Positions 1-8,121 of a DNA stretch of 44,626 bases are shown here, one piece after another. The position numbers were made by a program, and so were the translations under genes. Under the pieces are notes generated by a model, which saw only the letters and a program-made list of their open reading frames with translations, was not told the DNA's origin and searched no databases. The DNA lies in assembly GCA_043747555.1 (NCBI GenBank), contig JAYTOY010000076.1, positions 1 through 44,626 of the forward strand, given 5' to 3'. The DNA is from JAYWDA01 sp043747555 (GTDB lineage: Bacteria; Bdellovibrionota; Bdellovibrionia; Bdellovibrionales; Bdellovibrionaceae). Numbering within the stretch: the first letter of the stretch is position 1; every line of letters starts with the position of its first letter.

Positions 1-53
1 CTGAATGCACTGCCGCCACCCTTAAACTCTGGACCTTTGTTAAACTGACTAAT
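1..53 (-). CDS. infC: Translation initiation factor IF-3, 5' end only (AUU start)
   Basis: Only the first 17 codons lie in the window; the gene runs off the left edge. On the minus strand an excellent Shine-Dalgarno (AAGGAGG, bases 66-60) sits 6 nt before an ATT codon at 53-51. That codon shares its last two bases with the thrS stop (TAG at 51-49). The frame stays open to the edge and reads (M)SQFNKGPEFKGGGSAF, a Gly/Lys-rich start like the flexible N-terminus of some IF-3 proteins. Known: infC often follows thrS and often starts with AUU, a codon IF-3 discriminates against, which gives negative autoregulation. Identity rests on position, SD and start codon, because the diagnostic part of the protein is outside the window. 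Confidence 0.6.
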   Translation of the reverse strand, partial: MSQFNKGPEFKGGGSAF

Positions 54-1995
54 GGCTAACCTCCTTGAAGGTTGTAGTAAGTCTTCGTTCGCTGATATCA
101 CGAAGAAGTTTAGTTATAAAATCATCGACTGGCATGGCTGCGATATTTGTGCCATCGCTCAGACGTAAAGAAATCGTTTTGTCTTCAGCTTCCTTGTCGC
201 CAACGACAAGCATGTAAGGAATTTTTTGCAGCTGCGCTTCGCGGATTTTAAAGTTCAGCTTTTCATTGCGAGCATCAAATTCGACTCGCACGCCGTGGGC
301 CTGCAATTTTGCTTTCAAATCTTCACAGAAGGGATTCACTCGGTCTGTAACATTCAAAATAGAGACTTGGATCGGCGCCATAAACGCGGGCAAGTGTCCT
401 GCTACGTGCTCTAAATAAACACCGATAAAACGCTCTAAGGAACCTAGAATAGCTCGGTGAAGCATGACGGGCTGATGTTCTTTGTTATCTTCGCCTGTGT
501 ATTTTAAATCGAAAGCTTGTGGCATATTAAAATCAAGCTGCAAAGTCCCTAACTGCCACGGGCGTTTCAGGGCATCGACAAACATAATATCCAATTTTGG
601 CCCGTAAAAGGCACCATCGCCTGGATTGACTTCAAAGGGTAAATTTAGATTCTTAAGAGCGTTCTCTAAAGCTGTTTCGGCTTTATCCCAAATTTCATCT
701 CCGCCCATGCGTTTTTCAGGTCTGGTTGATAAATAAATTTTGTAATTATCCATCCCTAAAGTCTTATAAATTTGCCCGAGCATTTCCATAAAACTTTGAA
801 TCTCAGGCTGCAACTGATCAGCCCGCGCAAAAATATGAGCATCATCTTGGCAAAAAGTTCGAACTCGTGTCAGGCCATGCATGGCGCCTGATTTTTCATA
901 GCGATGGAGCCTGCCAAAATCGGCCATGCGCAAAGGCAGTTCACGGTACGAATGTTTATCAGAAGCAAAAATCAAACAATGCGAGGGACAGTTCATCGGC
1001 TTGGACGAAAAATCGCGCTCGTCCACTCGTGTGAAATACATATTTTCTTTGTAGTTCGCATAGTGACCGGAAGTTTTAAAAAGCTCGACATCAAAAATTT
1101 GCGGCGTGATCACTTCTTGATAATTATTTTCGCGGTATTTATCGCGCATGAGTTTAAGAAGCTCGTTATAAATCACAGTCCCTTTAGGTAAGAAAAAAGG
1201 CGCCCCAGGTGATACTTCGTGGAACATAAACAGTCCCATTTCTTTGCCCAGCTTACGGTGATCGCGTTTTTTAGCTTCTTCTAAGTTATGAAGATGCTCG
1301 TCTAATTCTTTTTTATCTTTAAAAGCTGTCGCATAAATCCGTTGCAACATCGGATTTTTTTCGTCGCCTCGCCAGTAAGCGCCGGCCACTGATAAAAGTT
1401 TGTAAGCTTTCAGCTGTCCGGTTTTTTGAATATGCGGTCCACGGCAAAGATCAAACCAATCGCCTTGATCGTAAATGCTGATCTGCCCGTCTTCCAAGGC
1501 TTCAATTAATTCGACTTTAAAGCGCTCGCCCATTTTTTTAAAAGTTTCAACCGCTTCGTTTTTAGAAATCATGCGCTTTGTGATGGGAAAATCGGTATCG
1601 ACAATTTTCTTCATCTCTTTTTCAATTTTTTCAAAATGCTCTTCTGTAAAATGAAACGGAGAATCGAAATCGTAAAAGAATCCATTTTCGATCACAGGAC
1701 CAATGGTCACTTTCACTTCTGGCCAAATTTTTTGCACCGCTTGCGCCATAATATGGGCGGCTGAATGTCTGATGACTTCGTTAGCATCAGCACTTTTCGT
1801 TGTGACAAGCTCTAATTTGGTTCCATCTTTTAAAGGCAGTCGCAAATCCTGAATGTCTTTTGAACCATTGATTTTCGCACCCAAAGTTTCCTTCGCCAGA
1901 CGCTCGCCAATAGTTTGCGCAACTTCCAAAGCAGAAGGTTCGTGGTCGAAAGTTTTGACCGAGTTATCGGGTAATGAAATGCGGATTTCAGACAT
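49..1995 (-). CDS. thrS: Threonyl-tRNA synthetase
   Basis: Charges tRNA-Thr in the cytoplasm. At 648 aa it is full length for the bacterial enzyme. Order: TGS domain (about 1-62); editing domain with H77xxxH81 and C184xxxH188 (FDLCRGPH); class II catalytic core with motif 2 (HRYE, about 364-367); C-terminal anticodon-binding domain (about 548-640). The catalytic zinc ligands are visible as C336 (MNCPSH), H387 (DDAHIF) and H513 (LHRA). The ATG at 1995 has no recognisable Shine-Dalgarno, unlike most genes here; the bases in front of it hold a short Thr-rich ORF that may control it. infC starts at its stop codon, so the two should be translationally coupled. Family assignment is certain; the regulation is inferred. 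Confidence 0.98.
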   Translation of the reverse strand: MSEIRISLPDNSVKTFDHEPSALEVAQTIGERLAKETLGAKINGSKDIQDLRLPLKDGTKLELVTTKSADANEVIRHSAAHIMAQAVQKIWPEVKVTIGPVIENGFFYDFDSPFHFTEEHFEKIEKEMKKIVDTDFPITKRMISKNEAVETFKKMGERFKVELIEALEDGQISIYDQGDWFDLCRGPHIQKTGQLKAYKLLSVAGAYWRGDEKNPMLQRIYATAFKDKKELDEHLHNLEEAKKRDHRKLGKEMGLFMFHEVSPGAPFFLPKGTVIYNELLKLMRDKYRENNYQEVITPQIFDVELFKTSGHYANYKENMYFTRVDERDFSSKPMNCPSHCLIFASDKHSYRELPLRMADFGRLHRYEKSGAMHGLTRVRTFCQDDAHIFARADQLQPEIQSFMEMLGQIYKTLGMDNYKIYLSTRPEKRMGGDEIWDKAETALENALKNLNLPFEVNPGDGAFYGPKLDIMFVDALKRPWQLGTLQLDFNMPQAFDLKYTGEDNKEHQPVMLHRAILGSLERFIGVYLEHVAGHLPAFMAPIQVSILNVTDRVNPFCEDLKAKLQAHGVRVEFDARNEKLNFKIREAQLQKIPYMLVVGDKEAEDKTISLRLSDGTNIAAMPVDDFITKLLRDISERRLTTTFKEVSH

Positions 1996-2004
1996 TTGAA
2001 ACCA

Positions 2005-2025
2005 TTAAAATGAGGTGGTGGTCAT
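2005..2025 (-). promoter_or_regulatory. Possible thrS leader peptide (M-T-T-T-S-F-stop)
   Basis: In the thrS leader an ATG at 2025-2023 is followed by three consecutive ACC threonine codons, TCA, TTT and TAA. It ends 9 nt before the thrS ATG and lies in the same frame as thrS, separated from it by this stop. The TAA overlaps another ATG (TAATG), which opens a five-codon ORF that overlaps the thrS start. A run of codons for the enzyme's own amino acid is the hallmark of ribosome-mediated attenuation or translational control. No Shine-Dalgarno precedes the leader ATG and no clear terminator/antiterminator pair was found, so this is a candidate, not a demonstrated leader. Confidence 0.35.
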
Positions 2026-2077
2026 TGAATTTAAGCTGATTTTAGAAAAGCTTTTCGCTGTAAGAAACATACATATA

Positions 2078-2106
2078 GTCTTAAGCGAGCCCCCAGAAAG
2101 GGTCAA
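2078..2106 (-). promoter_or_regulatory. Putative sigma-70 promoter of thrS
   Basis: On the minus strand TTGACC (2106-2101) and TAAGAC (2083-2078) are separated by exactly 17 nt. Transcription would start near 2071, giving a leader of about 75 nt before thrS. The leader includes the palindrome GAAAAGCTTTTC and the Thr-codon mini-ORF. Confidence 0.6.
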
Positions 2107-2167
2107 GGATTTTTTGGCCCAATGCACAAAAACGGCCTTAAACCCATGCTGGTCAACAGAACCTGCT

Positions 2168-2190
2168 TTCACCTCCGTAGCGGATGTGAA
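2168..2190. repeat. Hairpin over the end of the HNH gene
   Basis: TTCAC and GTGAA arms continue, after one mismatch, into TCCG/CGGA around a TAG loop. The hairpin covers the last codons and stop of the HNH gene. Its core CCGTAGCGG (2175-2183) recurs inverted as CCGCTACGG at 3147-3155, just upstream of the same gene. No T-run follows, so it is not a standard rho-independent terminator. Confidence 0.5.
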
Positions 2191-3137
2191 CCCGATTCCT
2201 TGGCGTATTTAAATTTATTGTGCTGGGAACACAAAATTCTAAGGTTGTCGGCCGAGTTATCGCCCCCGGCCCAAATAGGCTGAATATGATCTATTTCCAA
2301 AAACCGAACACTTCCACAGATTTTATTCGTTAACGGATCTGTGAACTGGCAGCATTTGTAGTTGGCAAAAGTCGTTTTTCGAAGATTCGGTCTGATACCT
2401 TTACGAGGCGTCGCAATAATTGGCTTGAGATCATCCTCATGTCTAATTTCAGCAGGATTTTTAATATCAGTAAGTACCTCAGCCTTGGAAGGCACTGCAA
2501 CCCGGTTTGATTTCTTAATTTTATTGCGTCGCTGAATTTCTTTTTTAGCTAAGACTGTAATCACATCTGCCCATTTTTGATTTGGCAAAGTATGTGACAT
2601 CAGGTCCGATGCATTTTCAAGAATGGCAATTTGTTCTTTTGAAAAATTAATCGTTAAAGTAACAGATTCGTTTCGGTGAATTCTTTCTTTTTCTTCTGTG
2701 GTCAATGGCAAGTTTAATTCTTTAGCCAAGATGAGTTCTGTTTGATTTTGCGTCGTGTTCTCGATCTTCTTTAAAAGCCCACGCTTTTCTTCGGTTGGAA
2801 CTTTGCGAGAATCTTGTTTTTGCGTGATCCGAATCGCTTGTTGGACCTGCGAAAGCTGCGATAAATTAAGCGCACCCACTTCAATTTTTAAAGCAATTTC
2901 TGGAACCTCGCGCAAAAGCCTTGCTGATTCAATTCTTCGAACGGCAGCAGATGGACTGTAGCCAAACACTTTAGTTAGAAATTCAAAAAGACTTGGATAA
3001 GCCCTTTCCAGATAAATCTTTCGCACATCAATCTCAGAAATGCATTCTAAAACCAAATGTGTGATTTTACGTTCAGTTTGGACAAGTTTTCCAAATCGGT
3101 TCATCAGTTCAATATTAGAAAGAGTTCGTAAATCCAT
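2169..3137 (-). CDS. HNH endonuclease family protein
   Basis: 322 aa from the ATG at 3137; an in-frame GTG at 3146 would add MHN. The last 60 residues carry the nuclease fold. A first Cys pair (CCQF) and a Cys in KICG precede LEIDHIQPIWAGG, then NLRILCSQHNKFK. That is the H-N-H core with zinc-binding CxxH-type ligands. The N-terminal two thirds is helical and charged with no recognised catalytic motif; proteins of this layout are found in Bdellovibrio-like and other genomes. Neither neighbour suggests a pathway, and it looks like a stand-alone insertion between thrS and the lipoprotein gene. An 8-bp tandem repeat lies just before the start, and a 9-bp inverted repeat flanks the gene. The cellular role (mobile or homing-like, or defence) is unknown. 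Confidence 0.85.
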   Translation of the reverse strand: MDLRTLSNIELMNRFGKLVQTERKITHLVLECISEIDVRKIYLERAYPSLFEFLTKVFGYSPSAAVRRIESARLLREVPEIALKIEVGALNLSQLSQVQQAIRITQKQDSRKVPTEEKRGLLKKIENTTQNQTELILAKELNLPLTTEEKERIHRNESVTLTINFSKEQIAILENASDLMSHTLPNQKWADVITVLAKKEIQRRNKIKKSNRVAVPSKAEVLTDIKNPAEIRHEDDLKPIIATPRKGIRPNLRKTTFANYKCCQFTDPLTNKICGSVRFLEIDHIQPIWAGGDNSADNLRILCSQHNKFKYAKESGSHPLRR

Positions 3138-3153
3138 ATTATGCACCCGCTAC

Positions 3154-3185
3154 GGTTGTAAGGTTGTAAGGTTGTAAGGTTGTAA
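3154..3185. repeat. Tandem repeat, 4 x 8 bp (GGTTGTAA)
   Basis: Four perfect head-to-tail copies of GGTTGTAA (TTACAACC on the HNH coding strand) end 7-16 nt upstream of the two candidate HNH starts. A possible -10 hexamer TATATC at 3200-3195 (minus strand) would put the transcription start near 3188, so the array would form most of the 5' leader. Perfect short repeats of this kind change copy number by slippage. Confidence 0.95.
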
Positions 3186-3805
3186 ACTTCCAAAGATATA
3201 ACATGGTTTTTAAAAGGGCGTTTTTGCTAGTTTTTTAAAAAGACAAAAGCGGTAAAGCTGTTAATAAAATCAATCTTAGGAAGCGTCGTAGCCACCTCTA
3301 TGAGCACAGAACTTTTTATTCCGGGAGGACCGCTCTGAAAAATAATATTCTGCACAGGCCCTCTTTTACAAATGCAAAAACGCTGTCAAATAAATAGAAA
3401 TTAATTTTTTATTTAAATTTAATTCGTCCTGCGCGTTAATAAATTTTAGATCATAATTATTTCCCACTTTGGCTTGAACTCGTTTGCATGTTGGGAGGAA
3501 ATAGGTAGCTTAATCTTTTAGAAATATCCCGGTCCGGATCATTTTATGTCCTCTCTCAAACGCAGATCCAAAAGCAGACCCAAAGCCAAAGACCGACTGA
3601 AAGACTGTTTAAAAGACTGAATAGTGAAATGGTAAGGCCAAGCTGCTGACAATCACTTAGACGCAGCTCTGCCCCGATCCAAATCCAATGCCCCCTCAAA
3701 GTGACAATTCAGGGCCGGCCTTTTGAGATTTTTACTGTCTAGAATCCTGACAGTTTCATTCTGTGCGCCGAGGGATTATGATCGCCCTCTACAGGGGAGA
3801 CCTTT
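3186..3805. other. Intergenic region without a supported gene
   Basis: About 620 bp, AT-rich around 3380-3480. A 24-codon basic ORF (3546-3620, plus) lacks an SD and was not accepted. An inverted repeat ACTGTC/GACAGT (3734-3739 / 3749-3754) sits about 50 nt upstream of the next gene and could be an operator. A GGGGAG Shine-Dalgarno precedes the ATG at 3806. No tRNA, small RNA signature or IS end was recognised. Confidence 0.6.
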
Positions 3806-4420
3806 ATGAAAACATTGGCATTGATCACTCTACTCACTGGAAGTCTTTTTTTAGCTTCGTGCGCTCAACCGCCCGAGCAGGAAGCGATCTCTAAGCAGGA
3901 TGATTCAGCGATAGTGGATGGTTTCTGCACAGAGGTCACAGTCACAGCCCTTAACAAGATTCAAGCGGCGACGACTCCCGCAGAAGCCACTGAGCCCTGC
4001 GAGACTTTGCAGTCCTTATTAAAAGGTCGTTCTTGCCAAAATCAGAGTCAGTTATTTCCTGAGGTCGAGCATAAAGAAAAGTGCGCGATAGCTTTAGCAC
4101 CGAAGCCAACTCCAAGCACTCCCGAAGAAGTTCCAACGCCAATGCCGACAGCGAAAGAAGAACCGAAAGCCTCTGAAACAACGAATTCATGTTCTGCAGA
4201 AGTGATCGAAGCTTTTAAAAATCTGAAAGCGGCAAAGATGTCCTTGATAAAGAAAAACACCCGAGTGGGAGCCAAGAAAGCTTTGAAACAATGTGAAAAT
4301 ATTGAAACTTTAACAAGTGACGGCCCTTGCTTAGCCATGGATACGAAAACAAAAGAAATTAAACCGCTGACTTTGAAAGCAGCGGGTTTATATGGTTTTT
4401 GCAAAGGTCTTAAAAATTAA
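3806..4420 (+). CDS. Lipoprotein with two related Cys-containing repeats
   Basis: 204 aa. A signal peptide ends in the lipobox LASC (Cys19), so the protein should be lipid-anchored in the envelope. Two segments resemble each other: about 38-95 (FCTEVTVTALNKI ... CETLQSLL ... SC) and about 129-200 (SCSAEVIEAFKNL ... CENIETLT ... PC). Both have Cys-x-x-x-Val at the start, a hydrophobic heptad, then C-x-x-[LI]-x-x-L and a further Cys, so paired disulfides are likely. They are joined by a Pro/Thr/Glu-rich linker (about 98-125). No known family was recognised. The gene stands alone, convergent with actF. Confidence 0.8.
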   Translation: MKTLALITLLTGSLFLASCAQPPEQEAISKQDDSAIVDGFCTEVTVTALNKIQAATTPAEATEPCETLQSLLKGRSCQNQSQLFPEVEHKEKCAIALAPKPTPSTPEEVPTPMPTAKEEPKASETTNSCSAEVIEAFKNLKAAKMSLIKKNTRVGAKKALKQCENIETLTSDGPCLAMDTKTKEIKPLTLKAAGLYGFCKGLKN

Positions 4421-4424
4421 GACC
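4406..4424. terminator. Hairpin between convergent genes (weak bidirectional terminator)
   Basis: Perfect 8-bp stem GGTCTTAA/TTAAGACC with an AAA loop, overlapping the stop of the lipoprotein gene and 8 nt from the actF stop. The stem is AT-rich and the T-tracts are poor on both sides, so termination efficiency is uncertain. Confidence 0.4.
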
Positions 4425-4431
4425 AAAAGAT

Positions 4432-5631
4432 CTAATAAGTGACGTGATGATTCAAGGCTTCGTGCAGCCTTGGATCGCGGATCGGGACCAGATTATTTTT
4501 TGTAAAAAACGCAGTTAAGCGCATGATAAAGATGCCCCCAAAAAATGCCATCATACCGATTTCCCAAAAACCAAAGGTTAATTGGCCTTCGTAAAAGTTC
4601 GGATAAATCATCCAGTAAATATCCACATACTGCATGACCAAAATTAAAGCACAAACGCCAAGAACCAAGTTGTCGTCACGCTTATTTCCCCGAGGAAGGA
4701 GAGCAATAAAGGGAACAATAAATCGGAAAATTAAAAGCGCCATCGAGACACCCATCCAACCGTTCTGTGCGCGCATTAAATAGTACTCAGTCTCTTCAGG
4801 AATATTTGCATACCAAATTAACATAAACTGGGAAAACGCAATATAGGCCCAGAATACAGTAAAGCCTTTTGTGAATTTCACGACGTCATGCTGATGTTCT
4901 AAAGTGATGTAACCTTTAACCAAGCCCGTTCGACGGAATAGCACAACTAGAATTGCTAAAGTCGCAAGGGACGCTTGAAATAGTCCTGCAAAACAATAGA
5001 TTCCAAAAATAGTTGAATACCAAGTTGGTAAAAGCGACATGATTAAATCAACACTGAAGAGTGAAAATAGCAGCGCAAAAAATAAAATAAAGGCAATCGA
5101 GAGACCGACACTTCGATGAGTGATTTTTTCATCGCCAGTATGGTCCTGTTTCAACGATCCGCCGACAATAAAATGTTTAAATACCAAACACCCTACTCCG
5201 AATAAAATCATCCTAACGATAAAGAACGGCACATTCAAATAGGCTGTCTTAGAAGCAAGGACCGCGTCCTTGGCCACTTCTTCAGCATTGGCCCATGGGT
5301 ACAAATACTTAATTCCTGCGACCAGCACTAAACTTCCCATCAGCATCACTGGAATAAATGAACTCATTCCTTCTGAAAGACGTCGTACAGTCACAGACCA
5401 ACCGGCTTTCACCATATGATTTAAGGCTGTAAAAAATAAGCCCCCTAAACCAAGCGTAGAAAAGAAAAAGAAGGCCGTCAAATAAGAGGTCCACAGTCGC
5501 TCTTGGTTTTTCATTAAACCGACAACGATGGTCAAAAGTCCGATTGCCACCAGCGCATACGAAATAGTTTTCAAATTATTTGAAGCCTGAAACTTTCCAA
5601 CTTGTAGATCTTTTGCCTGAATTTTTACCAT
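4432..5631 (-). CDS. actF: Alternative complex III membrane subunit ActF
   Basis: 399 aa, about ten membrane helices with short loops (for example near residues 25-42, 50-68, 90-110, 135-155, 175-195). Its position as last gene of actABCDEF and its resemblance to an NrfD/ActC-like polytopic protein identify ActF. It forms the membrane core with ActC in the quinol:electron-acceptor oxidoreductase that replaces cytochrome bc1. It starts 10 nt after the actE stop. The following gene is convergent, so the operon ends here without the cytochrome oxidase genes that often follow act genes. Confidence 0.9.
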   Translation of the reverse strand: MVKIQAKDLQVGKFQASNNLKTISYALVAIGLLTIVVGLMKNQERLWTSYLTAFFFFSTLGLGGLFFTALNHMVKAGWSVTVRRLSEGMSSFIPVMLMGSLVLVAGIKYLYPWANAEEVAKDAVLASKTAYLNVPFFIVRMILFGVGCLVFKHFIVGGSLKQDHTGDEKITHRSVGLSIAFILFFALLFSLFSVDLIMSLLPTWYSTIFGIYCFAGLFQASLATLAILVVLFRRTGLVKGYITLEHQHDVVKFTKGFTVFWAYIAFSQFMLIWYANIPEETEYYLMRAQNGWMGVSMALLIFRFIVPFIALLPRGNKRDDNLVLGVCALILVMQYVDIYWMIYPNFYEGQLTFGFWEIGMMAFFGGIFIMRLTAFFTKNNLVPIRDPRLHEALNHHVTY

Positions 5632-5641
5632 TTTTTATTTC

Positions 5642-6214
5642 CTACTTCGTTGCAGTCTTTGCAGAGTTACTTTGAAGATGCCGAATATAATTCACCACCT
5701 GCCAGCGATACGCCTGGGGGATATGACTTTCATAAGGCCCCATCACGCCTTGGCCTTTTGTTATAATATGATAAAGACGAGCGTCGTTATAATCGCGTAT
5801 TTTTTCAGACAACAAACTTGGCGGTTTTAATGCCATTTTATCACCGATTGAGTTCCCCTGCAGACCGCCCTGCCCTTGCATGCCATGGCAAACCATACAA
5901 TTCGTCTCGTAATATTTTTGGCCGGTCATTAGAATTTCTTGATTGCTTTGACCCGCCATTGGATTTTTATTTTCTTTACTGGCGCGATCAACGTCAGCGC
6001 CATATTTATAGGGCACAAATCCTTGCGGCACTGTATTTTCACTTGGCACACGCATGCCTGAATGATTCGGAGAAATTTCATCATACTCTTGCGCTTTGAT
6101 CGCTTGAGATTCCATCATATCTTGGATCAATTCAATGTTCGGTTCCGAATGCTGTTCCGAACAAGCGGCCAATCCCAATAACGATAAAACTAATATTAAC
6201 TTAATTGATTTCAT
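5642..6214 (-). CDS. actE: Alternative complex III monoheme cytochrome c lipoprotein ActE
   Basis: 190 aa. Lipobox LAAC (Cys18) indicates a lipid-anchored periplasmic protein. One heme c site, CMVCH (106-110), lies in a class I cytochrome c domain of about 85 residues. A candidate axial Met lies in GQGVMGPYE near residue 158. ActE is an electron exit or entry point of ACIII. Its ATG directly abuts the actD stop, so translation is coupled. Heme attachment would depend on ResB/CcsA encoded upstream in the same direction. Confidence 0.93.
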   Translation of the reverse strand: MKSIKLILVLSLLGLAACSEQHSEPNIELIQDMMESQAIKAQEYDEISPNHSGMRVPSENTVPQGFVPYKYGADVDRASKENKNPMAGQSNQEILMTGQKYYETNCMVCHGMQGQGGLQGNSIGDKMALKPPSLLSEKIRDYNDARLYHIITKGQGVMGPYESHIPQAYRWQVVNYIRHLQSNSAKTATK

Positions 6215-6741
6215 TTAGTACTCCGCCACTTTCTTGACTTCAACGGCACCTAAAGCACTGAGCATTGAAGTGATTTTGGACTCGTCGTAGCCCGTATCGT
6301 TGAGGGGAATAAAAATTGCAAATTTATGCGAAGTTAAATCTGGATCAATCACCGGCGGATCAAACTGCGGAAGCTTACAGTAATAAATTAATGCCGACAC
6401 GGATGCCAGAGCCGAAAATAAAATTGTTAATTCAAACATAATTGGAATAAATGCGGGCAAGGAAAAGAATGGTTTTCCACCCACATTGATCGGCCAGGAA
6501 ACCACTGAAGTCCACCATGTCAGCCAAAGTCCTGCCACTAAACCAACACAAGCTGCGCCGAAGGAAATATAGGGTATCACCGAACGTTTAATGCCAATGG
6601 CCTCTTCCATACCATGCAGAGGATACGGCGAGATCGCATCAAACTTTGTAAAACCGGCTTCGCGAACTTTGCGAGCTGCATCCACGACTTGATGTTCATC
6701 TAAGAAAATCCCGGCCATTCCGCCAATTCTTTGTTGACCCA

Positions 6742-6742
<1 letters not shown>
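6215..6742 (-). CDS. actD: Alternative complex III subunit ActD (DUF3341)
   Basis: 175 aa. An N-terminal soluble part with FTKFDAISPYPLHGMEEAIG (about 31-50), characteristic of DUF3341, is followed by two membrane helices (about 57-77 and 95-120). A small C-terminal domain ends in a Glu/Lys-rich tail. It is a structural subunit without cofactors. It overlaps the actC stop by 1 nt. Confidence 0.92.

Positions 6743-8117
<1,375 letters not shown>

Positions 8118-8121
<4 letters not shown>

Noticed and set aside
3546..3620. 24-codon basic ORF in the 3.2-3.8 kb gap
   Set aside because: No Shine-Dalgarno; repetitive AAAGAC/CAAAAGC composition explains the Lys/Arg/Ser-rich reading.
4048..4404. 118-codon minus-strand ORF opposite the lipoprotein gene
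   Set aside because: Shadow of a gene with a clear signal peptide, lipobox and SD; the antisense reading has no SD or recognisable features.
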